From: an uncultured Cohaesibacter sp.
Lineage (GTDB): Bacteria; Pseudomonadota; Alphaproteobacteria; Rhizobiales; Cohaesibacteraceae
Direction of reading: 5' to 3'
Length of the DNA stretch: 64,000 bases
NCBI RefSeq assembly: GCF_963678225.1
Contig: NZ_OY782763.1
Location: forward strand, 558,001-622,000
This document shows, in pieces, positions 38,455 to 46,706 of the stretch (position 1 is the first letter of the stretch; the number at the start of each line of letters is the position of its first letter). Position numbers and translations under genes: made by a program. The notes under the pieces were generated by a model. That model saw nothing but the letters and a program-made list of their open reading frames with translations, had not been told where the DNA came from and made no database searches.

Positions 38455-38799
38455 ATGGCAAAAAAACAGATCGTCAAACAGATCAACCATGACGAAGCCA
38501 AAACCCTGTTGGACAAGGGCGCAATATTGATTGATGTCCGCGAGAAAATGGAACTGATGATGAAAGAGGTTCCGTCCGCCCTGCATCATCCCCTTTCTTC
38601 CCTGAAAGGCCCGATCGATACCAATGGTGCTCCGGCAGCCATTTTCTTTTGTGCCTCAGGGGCCCGCACCAACGGCTATGCACGCCAACTGGCGGATTGC
38701 GTCGATTGTGATGCCTACATGCTGACCGGCGGTGTCTATGCCCTCTCCCGAATGGGCGTGCCAACCAAGAGCGGCCTATCAAAACTGTTCGGGCGCTAA
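38455..38799 (+). CDS. Rhodanese-like sulfurtransferase
   Basis: A single-domain rhodanese of 114 residues. The active-site loop is FFCASGARTNGYA with the catalytic Cys and CxxGxR pattern, preceded by ILIDVREKMEL. It begins 17 bases after the arsR stop behind GGAAAG, so the two form one operon. It should carry sulfane sulfur as a cysteine persulfide, for example in sulfide detoxification, which fits the cysteine-pair regulator upstream. The gene ends before a symmetrical terminator. Confidence 0.9.
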   Translation: MAKKQIVKQINHDEAKTLLDKGAILIDVREKMELMMKEVPSALHHPLSSLKGPIDTNGAPAAIFFCASGARTNGYARQLADCVDCDAYMLTGGVYALSRMGVPTKSGLSKLFGR

Positions 38800-38834
38800 A
38801 CCCGCGGTTTGCTTAAAAGCAGACTCTGAATATG

Positions 38835-38868
38835 AAAAAAGCGTGGGCTCGACCCACGCTTTTTTTTC
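38835..38868. terminator. Bidirectional terminator
   Basis: AAAAAAGCGTGGG-ctcga-CCCACGCTTTTTTTT: a perfect 7-bp GC stem with A and T runs on both sides, serving the rhodanese gene from the left and the small membrane gene from the right. Confidence 0.9.
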
Positions 38869-38898
38869 GCATTCTCCGCACATCTCTTAAGTGTGCGC

Positions 38899-39024
38899 TT
38901 AACCAGCAGCAATCGCTACCGTATCAAATGCTCCGAAGAAATACACAATGGCAAGAATGGCACCGAGGGCCAAAACCGCTTTCATTGTGACGCCCCAACA
39001 AGAAACGTTGACTTCGTTGTCCAT
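38899..39024 (-). CDS. 41-residue single-helix membrane protein
   Basis: A short leftward frame that begins at the ATG at 39024 and ends TAA. GAGG five bases upstream is a strong ribosome-binding site. The product has a short polar N-terminus with one Cys (Cys9) and Trp, one membrane helix from about Met14 to Phe33 (KAVLALGAILAIVYFFGAF) and a small apolar tail ending AIAAG. It ends 30 bases before the bidirectional terminator, as a real transcript would. I do not recognise it. Good start, clean hydrophobic helix and proper terminator make it a credible small protein. Confidence 0.6.
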   Translation of the reverse strand: MDNEVNVSCWGVTMKAVLALGAILAIVYFFGAFDTVAIAAG

Positions 39025-39295
39025 GTAACCTCAGCTGTCACTTGACTATATGATACCGCACACTCACGCTGTGAGCGCGGAGGCCCCCTTGTTAACGTCT
39101 CGGCAATAAATTCGCAACCATTTAGGCATGCATTTGCTGCAAGTCAGCAATCGGCGGAGAAATTTCTAAGAAAAACAATCACCTAGGATTTAATAAATTT
39201 GTGCGTAATGTGGCAAATCCGTGTTTCAATCTGACGCAGTTTAGACGATTATTCCGGCAACCCGCAGGCTTAGCAAGAATGACAGGACCTCATCC

Positions 39296-39982
39296 ATGAT
39301 TCCATTTTCCACTTTGGATATCGTCGCCCTCGTTTGGTATCTCGCGATCTGGATTGGCTTCACCTATCTCGTCGATTATTCGCCGCTGAAGAAACACAAC
39401 ATATCCGTATCGATGGCTGCGCATAGGCGCCGCTGGATGCGCTCACTTTCAAAGCGCGAATTTCGCATGATCGATACCGGTATCCTGAACGGATTGCAAA
39501 ACGGAACCGCTTTCTTTGCCTCTACGTCACTTCTGGCCATTGGCGCAGGCTTTGCCATGCTGAATGCCACCGACATTGCCATGAAAGTCACAAATGATCT
39601 GTCCCTGCCCGTCGAGACCTCTCCCGAGCTTTGGGAGATCAAGGCCCTGTGCCTGACTGCCATCTACGTATACGCCTTTTTCAAATTTGGCTGGGCCTAC
39701 CGCCTGTTCAACTACACCTCCATTCTGATTGGTGCCTTCCCTTATGCCGGAGATGCATCGGAAGAAGAAATCGAACATGCCATCGAGCAAGCGGCCGAAA
39801 TGAACACCCTTGCGGGTCATCACTTTACACTTGGACTCCGCGGCTTTTTCTTTTCCGCACCGGTGTTCGGCTGGTTTATCAACCCATGGCTGATGATTGC
39901 GGGCACCACACTTGTCGCCCTGGTTCTCACCCGACGTCAGTTCTTCTCCCGCTCACAGGTGATTGCCAAAAATATCATCTAG
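39296..39982 (+). CDS. DUF599 family membrane protein
   Basis: A 228-residue inner-membrane protein with four to five helices. The family pattern is clear: WYLAIWIGFTYLVDYSP, RRWMRSLSKREFRMIDTGIL, NGLQNGTAFFASTSLLAIG and FFKFGWAYRLFNYTSILIGA. DUF599 members are widespread in proteobacteria with no known function. The gene is monocistronic with about 270 bases of upstream DNA shared with the small leftward membrane gene. No charged pore or enzyme motif is evident. Confidence 0.82.
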   Translation: MIPFSTLDIVALVWYLAIWIGFTYLVDYSPLKKHNISVSMAAHRRRWMRSLSKREFRMIDTGILNGLQNGTAFFASTSLLAIGAGFAMLNATDIAMKVTNDLSLPVETSPELWEIKALCLTAIYVYAFFKFGWAYRLFNYTSILIGAFPYAGDASEEEIEHAIEQAAEMNTLAGHHFTLGLRGFFFSAPVFGWFINPWLMIAGTTLVALVLTRRQFFSRSQVIAKNII

Positions 39983-40161
39983 AAGAAATCAGATAGGCTA
40001 AAAGACAGGTGCGGCCAGCCGCTCCGCTAGCCCAATCCTCTCGTTTGACCTGAGAAAGCACGGGACAAGCAGACCCGGACAGTTGCATATTGCAATCATT
40101 TGGGTCAAACGGGTATGATCCCGCCTCATAATTGGTCCAAACATTCCAGAGCTTACTGCCG

Positions 40162-41076
40162 ATGGCGCCTCACTCGATCCGCAAACCGACACCGCTTGAT
40201 CTGTCCCTGATGCTGTTCCTGACGCTGATCTGGGCTTCATCCTTCATCGCCATCAAGGTCGCAGTGCCAGAAACCGGGCCAGTTTGGCTGGCTGCCATGC
40301 GCGTTGCCATCGGCTTTCTGGTTCTGCTGCCCTGGACACTCTATAGAGGCGTCATTTTTCCGACATCAGCCAAGAGCCTTGCCAACCTGCTGATCATCTC
40401 CCTGCTGAATGTCTCCATTCCCTTCATGCTGATCTCATGGGCAGAACTGACCATTTCGGCGGGCATCGCCTCACTGCTGCTAGGCACAGGACCTCTTCTT
40501 TCCCTCATCTTCAGCCACCTGACCACTCATGATGACAAATTCAACACGTTCAAGGTTGTCGGCATCATTCTGGGCTTTAGTGGTGTTGCGCTGGTGGTTG
40601 GACACGAGGCCCTGCAGTCCGTTGGCGCCGGAGCGGTCCTGTCCATGGTCGCCGTGCTGGGCGCGTCGCTATGCTACGCGATATCCGGAGCCATGATCCG
40701 ACAGGTGAAGGATATTCCCCCGACACGTCTGGCAACCCTTATTCTCGGATTTGCGACAATCGAACTGATCGGACTTGGCTTACTGGAGGGTGTGCCCGAA
40801 CTGGCCAGTATATCCAGCGAAGCATGGTTGAGCCTATTGTTTCTCGGCCTGTTGCCAACCGGTTTGGCAACCATCCTGCGTTATCGCCTTATCTGGGCCA
40901 TCGGCGCCAGCTTCTTCTCACTGGGTATGAATCTCATTCCTGTCTTCGGCGTTATTCTGGGCGCCCTGTTGCTGTCTGAACAGGTTGCCCTGACCACATG
41001 GATCGCCTTGGTGCTCATTCTCTCTGGCCTTATGGTGGCGCGCACAGCCCCCAAAGACGAGACAAAACCTGACTGA
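40162..41076 (+). CDS. EamA/DMT-family transporter
   Basis: A ten-helix drug/metabolite transporter of about 304 residues with two EamA repeats, the first opening LIWASSFIAIKVAVPETGPV and the second after VAVLGASLCYAISGAMIR. I use the ATG at 40162; the frame extends to a TTG at 40132 with no ribosome-binding site. EamA proteins export amino acids, metabolites or drugs, and the substrate cannot be told here. It is convergent with an SH3-domain gene 21 bases away. Confidence 0.85.
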   Translation: MAPHSIRKPTPLDLSLMLFLTLIWASSFIAIKVAVPETGPVWLAAMRVAIGFLVLLPWTLYRGVIFPTSAKSLANLLIISLLNVSIPFMLISWAELTISAGIASLLLGTGPLLSLIFSHLTTHDDKFNTFKVVGIILGFSGVALVVGHEALQSVGAGAVLSMVAVLGASLCYAISGAMIRQVKDIPPTRLATLILGFATIELIGLGLLEGVPELASISSEAWLSLLFLGLLPTGLATILRYRLIWAIGASFFSLGMNLIPVFGVILGALLLSEQVALTTWIALVLILSGLMVARTAPKDETKPD

Positions 41077-41097
41077 GATAGCCGGCGCTTCACTCCG

Positions 41098-41454
41098 TCA
41101 CATCAGATCGAGATATTTCGCATCAACAAAGCCGATCTTGCCATTGATCTGCACTTCGCAAACCCGGCTCTGAAGCATCTTGCGCCGTTGAGAGAGCGAA
41201 CCATAGGCCCAATCGCGAAAGCTGAATTCATTGCGACACCAGCGCATCACAACCCCTTCGGTGCCTTTGGCAAGCAGGTATTTTTTCGCTGAATTGACCT
41301 CTGGTGCGGCTCGCAAATAGGTATCCTTGAGCACAACATAAATCGTGTCATACGGGCTCTGCGCGCCTTTGTTTGCCATGGAGGATGATGGCGCTCCGGC
41401 GACGCCAGCACAAAGGAGCAACGTGCAGGAAAGAAGTCTGATCGAACGTTTCAT
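41098..41454 (-). CDS. Secreted bacterial SH3-domain protein
   Basis: A 118-residue protein from the ATG at 41454. A signal peptide covers about the first 27 residues (MKRSIRLLSCTLLLCAGVAG); the Cys inside it is not in a good lipobox, so a soluble periplasmic product is more likely than a lipoprotein. The rest is a small SH3-like fold: IYVVLKDTYLRAAPEV, a GTEGVVMRW strand and the C-terminal INGKIGFVDAKYLDL. Such domains bind peptidoglycan or peptides. Two or three Cys (in RWCRNEF and SRVCEV) could form a disulfide. Confidence 0.75.
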   Translation of the reverse strand: MKRSIRLLSCTLLLCAGVAGAPSSSMANKGAQSPYDTIYVVLKDTYLRAAPEVNSAKKYLLAKGTEGVVMRWCRNEFSFRDWAYGSLSQRRKMLQSRVCEVQINGKIGFVDAKYLDLM

Positions 41455-41565
41455 GATGGCTTTCTCCGTCTTTTCTAATCGCGACACGGTTCCTTGCGGA
41501 TGCCCTGACTGTAGCGAAGGAAAGACCCGTCTGGCCAGACCGTTTGGACCGCGAGAACCAAGAAA

Positions 41566-41994
41566 TCACTTATTTATCGGATCATTGGGCCAAACGCCCG
41601 CCGTCGCCAACTCGAGAACATTGTTGAAAGGATCGCGAAAATAGATGCTTTGGCCACCAAGAGGCCACCTCACCCGGCTCTCGATGTCCACCCCTGCATC
41701 CTGCACCTTTACGGTCCAGTCCGCGAGCGCATCCTGTTCGATTTTAAAAGCAAAATGCGATGGTCCATGGGAGCTGTGCCCGGGCACCTTTTGTCCGTTT
41801 ATCAGCGCATCTTCATCACTCGCCCCGCGCAAACAGACAATCAAAACTTGTCCGGAAGCCACGTCATAGGCGTGGATGCGATCGCCCTCAATCATGCGCT
41901 CAAGCCCCAGAAAGCCATGATAGAAATCATAGGCCACTGCCAGATCATCCACATAGACCGGAGTTTCCAGAATACCTGTAATTCTGGTTGCCAT
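41566..41994 (-). CDS. VOC-superfamily (glyoxalase/bleomycin resistance-like) protein
   Basis: A 142-residue protein of paired beta-alpha-beta modules. It starts ITGILETPVYVDDLAVAYDFY and ends with FRDPFNNVLELATAGVW, the usual DP..N.LEL metal site of the second module; HFAFKIE gives the His of the first. These proteins bind a divalent metal and act as glyoxalases, dioxygenases or antibiotic-binding proteins. The ATG at 41994 follows GGGGAAGAGG directly. It lies 35 bases after mgtE in the same direction and may be read with it. Substrate is unknown. Confidence 0.85.
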   Translation of the reverse strand: MATRITGILETPVYVDDLAVAYDFYHGFLGLERMIEGDRIHAYDVASGQVLIVCLRGASDEDALINGQKVPGHSSHGPSHFAFKIEQDALADWTVKVQDAGVDIESRVRWPLGGQSIYFRDPFNNVLELATAGVWPNDPINK

Positions 41995-42029
41995 CCTCTT
42001 CCCCCTGTTATCTGTCTTCGCAATCTGAT

Positions 42030-43436
42030 TTACATCAGGCCGAACCACCAGCCGGCGAGCCCGAGAAATGAAAAGAAACCAACAACGTCGGTCACCGTCG
42101 TTATGAAAACCGACGAGGCAATGGCAGGATCAACCCCGGCTTTTTGCAAGCCAACGGGAATGAGAATACCCGAGAGCCCGGCAAAGAACAGATTGACGAT
42201 CAGCGCCGCTCCCATGACATAGCCCAGCTCGATGTTGGAAAACCAGATTGCTGCGATAATACCCAGGATAATCGCAAATGCGATGCCGTTGAAAATCGAC
42301 ACCAAAATCTCACGGGAAACAACGCGCAGCATATTGAATTTGTCGAGATCCTGTGTAGCAAGCGCTCGAACGGCAACGGTCATTGTCTGCGTGGCAGCAT
42401 TGCCGCCCATAGACGCCACAATCGGCATGAGCACCGCCAAAGCAACCATCTGCGCAATGGTTCCATCAAACCACGCAATCACTTGCGAAGCCACAACAGC
42501 CGTTGCCAGATTGACTATAAGCCATGGCATGCGAGAGCGCACGGTCGCGACGACCGTATCCGTGATCTCTTCGTCACCGACACCACCCAGACGCTTGATA
42601 TCTTCTGCAGCTTCTTCATGGATCACGTCAACGACGTCATCAATCGTGATGACACCAACCAGTCGCTCTCCTTCATCGAGCACAGCTGTCGACAGAAGGT
42701 CATAACGTTCGAACAGGCGGGACACCTCTTCCTGATCCTGATCCACCATAACAAAATGGCGTTCTTCATTCTGAATTTCGGAGATGCGGGTTGGCCTGCG
42801 TGAGCGCAGCAAAGTGTCCAAAGATATGGTGCCCAGCAACCGGTGGCCGGGATCAATAACAAAAATCTGGTAGAAATCATCAGGAAGATCAGTGGTTTCG
42901 CGCAGATAGTCAATGGTCTGACCAACGGTCCAGAAGGGTGCCACCGCGATGAAATCCGTCTGCATCAAACGACCGGCGGAATCTTCGGGATAATCCAACG
43001 ATCGTTTGAGTTGAAGCCTATCTATGGCTGGCAAAGCCGCCAGAATCTCGGCCTGATCCTCTTCTTCCAGATCTTCCAGAATGACGATGGCATCATCCGA
43101 ATCCAACTCGCTGATACCCTCGGCAACCAACTCGTTCGGCAGGGATTCAACAATCTTGGAACGCAGGGAATCATCCAGTTCGACAAGCGCGGTATAGTCG
43201 AAGGAATCGCCCAGCAACTCGATGAAATCGGAGCGGTCTTTAGGACTGAGTGCTTCAATGATATCGCCAAGATCCGCCTCATGCAGATCCTGCGTCAGAC
43301 TGACGAGAAGATCGGAATTGCGCGCTTCGATGGCATCGTCGATGAGCTGGAAAAGCTCTTGGGAAATCATCCCATTCTCATCGCGCACCTGCTGCAATAC
43401 AGAGGCGCCATCCTGATTGATCTCTTCGAATTGCAC
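42030..43436 (-). CDS. mgtE: Magnesium transporter MgtE
   Basis: A 468-residue Mg2+ channel. The cytoplasmic part has an acidic superhelical N domain (~25-150) and two CBS domains (~150-270) that sense Mg2+; five membrane helices follow, with the pore signature around LMPIVASMGGNAATQTMTV and the last segment with TTVTDVVGFFSFLGLA. The start is GTG at 43436 with GAGG 7 bases away. Its 5' side is separated from the B12 operon by 291 bases in which only a loose inverted repeat (GCCTG/CAGGC, ~43649-43679) is seen. It is not part of the cobalamin operon by function. Confidence 0.93.
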   Translation of the reverse strand: MQFEEINQDGASVLQQVRDENGMISQELFQLIDDAIEARNSDLLVSLTQDLHEADLGDIIEALSPKDRSDFIELLGDSFDYTALVELDDSLRSKIVESLPNELVAEGISELDSDDAIVILEDLEEEDQAEILAALPAIDRLQLKRSLDYPEDSAGRLMQTDFIAVAPFWTVGQTIDYLRETTDLPDDFYQIFVIDPGHRLLGTISLDTLLRSRRPTRISEIQNEERHFVMVDQDQEEVSRLFERYDLLSTAVLDEGERLVGVITIDDVVDVIHEEAAEDIKRLGGVGDEEITDTVVATVRSRMPWLIVNLATAVVASQVIAWFDGTIAQMVALAVLMPIVASMGGNAATQTMTVAVRALATQDLDKFNMLRVVSREILVSIFNGIAFAIILGIIAAIWFSNIELGYVMGAALIVNLFFAGLSGILIPVGLQKAGVDPAIASSVFITTVTDVVGFFSFLGLAGWWFGLM

Positions 43437-43727
43437 TGACTACCTCTTTATTGCGAACCACATCCCGATACGACACGAACCTACCCTGTTCTGCCGCAAA
43501 GCGCCATCAGACTTCAAGCCTTGTTTCTTTTCAAACACGGATTTCCTGATAAACAAATTATATATGTATCGATAATGCCTGAGCGCCCGAAAAGTTCAAA
43601 AGAAGGCATTATACTTTTCTACTAGGCGCCCCTCAGGATGTTCCGCCTGTGTCCCGGTCATGGACCTTCGACAGGCATAAGCATTGTCGGAAAGCTTTGC
43701 ATCTGTTTAAAAATGCCAGCGCCAGAC

Positions 43728-44396
43728 TCAACTGGAGAAGGCTGTGCCGGGTCGGGTTTTTCGCCATTTGCCAATAGCCTCAGAAACCGAGGCATAGACC
43801 GAGTGGCCGATTGCTTCTCCCAAGGCCGTATGCAACCCCGCATAGGCGCCCTTGCCTTCAGGCGCGACAACAGCGACACAATCCGTGCCCGTTCCGGTCG
43901 CCCGGCCCGTGGCAATCTGTATATCTGCATCACAAACAGCCGCAGTGCGGGCCTCCGTAGCGATAGACATCGCTTCCAGAAGTGCCCAGTCCTCAAGCCC
44001 CTGATCAATGATGACGGCAAGATTGATGGTGCCCCATCCCTCTTTGCTCCAGTCAAGGCGCCGACCGACCCGCTCGGCATTGGACAGCCCCACTGTCACA
44101 ATAGCCTTGACGTGGACAGTCTCGACCTCTGCATCAGCAACGCAATAGTTGCCGATATCACATGACGTCAGCATCGTTACCGCATCCAGTCCATCCCGCG
44201 CTTCAAGCTCCTTTTCCAGCCATGCCACGGGGTCAACATCAATAGGAAGATCCTTGTTCTTGACTTCCCGCCAGAGCAATTGCTGCGCAGTGACAAGGCC
44301 GGGGCGATTCACCGCCCAACTGGCAACACGCACCGGATGGGCAAAGGAAACACAAAGCCAGGGCGCTTCATGAACGATCGAACATGGAAAAGGCAT
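43728..44396 (-). CDS. cbiZ: Adenosylcobinamide amidohydrolase CbiZ
   Basis: A 222-residue enzyme that cleaves the nucleotide loop amide of adenosyl-corrinoids to give adenosylcobyric acid, letting the cell rebuild its preferred cobamide. Family motifs: NRPGLVTAQQLLWREVKNKD, MLTSCDIGNYC, AIVTVGLSNAERVG, ATGTGTDC and YAGLHTALGEAIG. It is the last gene of the riboswitch-controlled operon; its ATG directly abuts the tonB stop (TAGATG). Bacterial cbiZ genes were acquired from archaea according to published work and often sit with btu genes, as here. Its presence says the cell imports foreign corrinoids and remodels them. Confidence 0.92.
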   Translation of the reverse strand: MPFPCSIVHEAPWLCVSFAHPVRVASWAVNRPGLVTAQQLLWREVKNKDLPIDVDPVAWLEKELEARDGLDAVTMLTSCDIGNYCVADAEVETVHVKAIVTVGLSNAERVGRRLDWSKEGWGTINLAVIIDQGLEDWALLEAMSIATEARTAAVCDADIQIATGRATGTGTDCVAVVAPEGKGAYAGLHTALGEAIGHSVYASVSEAIGKWRKTRPGTAFSS

Positions 44397-45935
44397 CTAT
44401 CTTGAAAATCTCACAGGCAGGGTCAAGGTGTGTCGAGCCCCGGAAAACTCCTTTGGCGGTTTCGGCGCCGGAGAAGCCCGCATGGGAAGCGAACGAATTT
44501 CATCATCCAGATAGCGATCCCCCGCACTCTTGATGAGCGTGGACTTGAGAACGCGCCCGGACTGATTGATGACAATGCGTACCACGCCCTGCCCCTGAAC
44601 GCCACGCATTTTGGCCGAACGGGGATATCGCTTGTGCCGCTCAATCCAGCGGCGCAACTGGGTCGCATAGCTGGCACGGACACCGCCGGAACCAGCTCCG
44701 CCGGCCTTGTTGGAAGTCCCCCCATCACCTCTTACAGATGCCTTGGGCGAATGTCCGGCATTTCGGGGAGCCCCGGCCGTCTTGCGACTTGAAGAGGAGC
44801 GAGTCGTTTGGCTGTCGCCACCGTCTTTAAGTCCCTCGGCTTTTGCTACTCGCAAGCGTTTTGGTGCGGGAGCCGCTTTGATCTTTGCTCGAGGGGCAGA
44901 CGCGGGCAAGGCGGTCAGTGCACCGCCCTTTATCAGCGAAACGTGCTGAGCCGGTTCGGCCTCATCTTTTGATAGATCCTCTTCTGTTTCTGTCTCAGCA
45001 ACGCCAACAGGAGCAGACTTCGGCAGCATCACAGGCTGGGCAGGATCAGTCCTCTTGTCTTCTACCGCCATCTCGACCGCAGGCTGAGGCGCAGGGTCTG
45101 GTGTCGGTTCAGTTTCAGGCTTAACCACTAGCGTCGGCGCAAGGCGCGGCTCCGGTTCGGGCTCGGAAACAGGGTCAATCAGATCCGAGCTCTCTTCGGG
45201 CTGGAGATCAACAGACTCATCAGGCTCTGTCGGCTTTGTTTCGGGGAGAGCTTCAGGTTCAGGCCTTGATGCTTCAGCCAAAGCCTCTTCTTGCTTATGC
45301 TCTTGCCTCTGCACTGGCTCATCCACGGCTTGTAGCCCTGATTCAGGCTCCGCGGTTGGAGGCATTACCGGCTTGAGCGAGTGAGGCTCAGGCTCTTTGG
45401 TTGCGACAACGGGCTCTGTTGAGTCTGTTTGCGGCTCTGGCTCAGAGTTAGGATCAGCTTCAATCTTGGTTTTATCTGCGGATACAGTCTCATCATCGGG
45501 CGCGACCGTTTCTGTCGCATCGATAGCTTCAGGATTATTGGGCTCGACAGACGGCTCTGGCTCTGTTGCGTCTGATGAAACCACTTCTGGTTCAGATTGC
45601 TCTTTCAGTTCGGCCTCGTTCGCTTGCGCTTGTGTAGATGCCGGATCGGCCATAACATCGGCGACGATCTCGGAAGGCTCATCGGAAAGCACCTGTGCAG
45701 ACGTGGGCTCGCTGTCGGCCTCTTCGCCATCGCCATTTGCCATAGTATCCCGGTTACCACCGGCGATCCCCTGCCCCATATCCGGCATGATGCTCACCTG
45801 CATATTGCCCATGAAGGCCCCGCCCATATCGTAGCGGGATTCCCCATCAAGCTCCGCCCAATAGGCGAAAGCCAGCGCGAGGTGCACCAGAACACCAGCA
45901 CAAATGCAGACAATCCATAAAGCCAGTCGCGTCAC
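44397..45935 (-). CDS. tonB: TonB-like energy transducer with very long acidic spacer
   Basis: A 512-residue protein with one N-terminal membrane helix (~1-25, carrying His18 where TonB has its functional His), a Pro/Glu/Ser-rich periplasmic spacer of about 350 residues (~55-400), and a C-terminal TonB domain (~420-512: YATQLRRWIERHKRYPRSA and GVVRIVINQSGRVLKS). E. coli TonB is about 240 residues, so the spacer is unusually long and is strongly acidic rather than Lys-Pro-rich. The GTG start overlaps the upstream exbD stop (GTGA). It should couple the ExbBD motor of this operon to BtuB. Confidence 0.88.
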   Translation of the reverse strand: MTRLALWIVCICAGVLVHLALAFAYWAELDGESRYDMGGAFMGNMQVSIMPDMGQGIAGGNRDTMANGDGEEADSEPTSAQVLSDEPSEIVADVMADPASTQAQANEAELKEQSEPEVVSSDATEPEPSVEPNNPEAIDATETVAPDDETVSADKTKIEADPNSEPEPQTDSTEPVVATKEPEPHSLKPVMPPTAEPESGLQAVDEPVQRQEHKQEEALAEASRPEPEALPETKPTEPDESVDLQPEESSDLIDPVSEPEPEPRLAPTLVVKPETEPTPDPAPQPAVEMAVEDKRTDPAQPVMLPKSAPVGVAETETEEDLSKDEAEPAQHVSLIKGGALTALPASAPRAKIKAAPAPKRLRVAKAEGLKDGGDSQTTRSSSSRKTAGAPRNAGHSPKASVRGDGGTSNKAGGAGSGGVRASYATQLRRWIERHKRYPRSAKMRGVQGQGVVRIVINQSGRVLKSTLIKSAGDRYLDDEIRSLPMRASPAPKPPKEFSGARHTLTLPVRFSR

Positions 45936-46327
45936 CGTTGCCGCACCTCCAGCTTGACTTCGCCCTTGCTATAGGGCTGGAACATTTGCGCCAAATCGAG
46001 CACTTTGGCAAAATCAGCTCCGGCATCGGCGCGGATCACCAGATCTCGGGCTTCGGTGTCTTCTTGAAGCGCAGCCTTCAGTGCTGCAAACGCCTCGTCT
46101 CTTTGCATATGAGACTGGAACTGAACCGCCCCTTGCGCATCAACAAAAAGCATCAGAGATGCGCCTTTTTCCTCACTCAGCGCACTCTCCGCCGGATCGA
46201 TATCAAGGGCAGGTCGTTGAGAAATATGTCCCATAAGCATCAGAAAGATGAGCAACAGAAACACGACGTTGATCATCGGCAGGATGGTTTCGCCAAAGGC
46301 GGGCCGTTCTGGTTCATTGAACTGCAT
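45932..46327 (-). CDS. exbD: ExbD-family protein with Asn in place of the key membrane Asp
   Basis: A 131-residue ExbD/TolR protein: short cytoplasmic N-terminus, one helix (ILPMINVVFLLLIFLMLM, ~16-33) and a periplasmic domain ending in LEVRQR. At the position of the proton-relay Asp (E. coli ExbD Asp25, usual motif PxIDV) the codon is AAC, Asn20. The preceding exbD in this operon keeps Asp. It overlaps that gene by 14 bases and the tonB start by 4. ExbD acts as a dimer in the ExbB pore, so a mixed dimer with one Asp is possible; that is inference. Identity as ExbD is clear. Confidence 0.88.
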   Translation of the reverse strand: MQFNEPERPAFGETILPMINVVFLLLIFLMLMGHISQRPALDIDPAESALSEEKGASLMLFVDAQGAVQFQSHMQRDEAFAALKAALQEDTEARDLVIRADAGADFAKVLDLAQMFQPYSKGEVKLEVRQR

Positions 46328-46706
46328 TGCTCGCCTCCGGCACCAGAGAAACCGTAGATATGCCCATTGCCTTCAACCGGTCGAGGGCATCAACGCCATG
46401 CTGGATTGGCACAGACGCTTCCAGAAAGATGCTCACCGGCTGATGATTGACCACTGCATCCGCCAAGGCCTGATCCACCGGTTCTCCTGCGCTGGTCAAA
46501 AGGTCGCCATCAGCCCGCAAAACCAGCCGCAACGCGGTGGACTGCCCGCCGCTGCCGCTGTGCCCCTTGACCAGATCAATCACGCGATACTGACTGAAGG
46601 ATGAAACAAGCATGAAAAAGACAATCAGAATAAAGATCACATCGATCAACGATGTGAGGCTAACCCGAGGTCGGCGCCTTCTTTCTTCTGAAAAATCAAA
46701 CGCCAT
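46314..46706 (-). CDS. exbD: ExbD biopolymer transport protein (Asp-containing copy)
   Basis: A 130-residue ExbD/TolR protein with a basic N-terminus (EERRRRPRVSL), the membrane motif LTSLIDVIFILIVFFMLV containing the proton-relay Asp at about position 22, and a periplasmic domain. Its ATG overlaps the exbB stop by one base (TAATG). With ExbB it forms the proton-driven motor that energises TonB. It is the canonical partner of the next gene, a second ExbD that lacks this Asp. Confidence 0.92.
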   Translation of the reverse strand: MAFDFSEERRRRPRVSLTSLIDVIFILIVFFMLVSSFSQYRVIDLVKGHSGSGGQSTALRLVLRADGDLLTSAGEPVDQALADAVVNHQPVSIFLEASVPIQHGVDALDRLKAMGISTVSLVPEASNAVQ

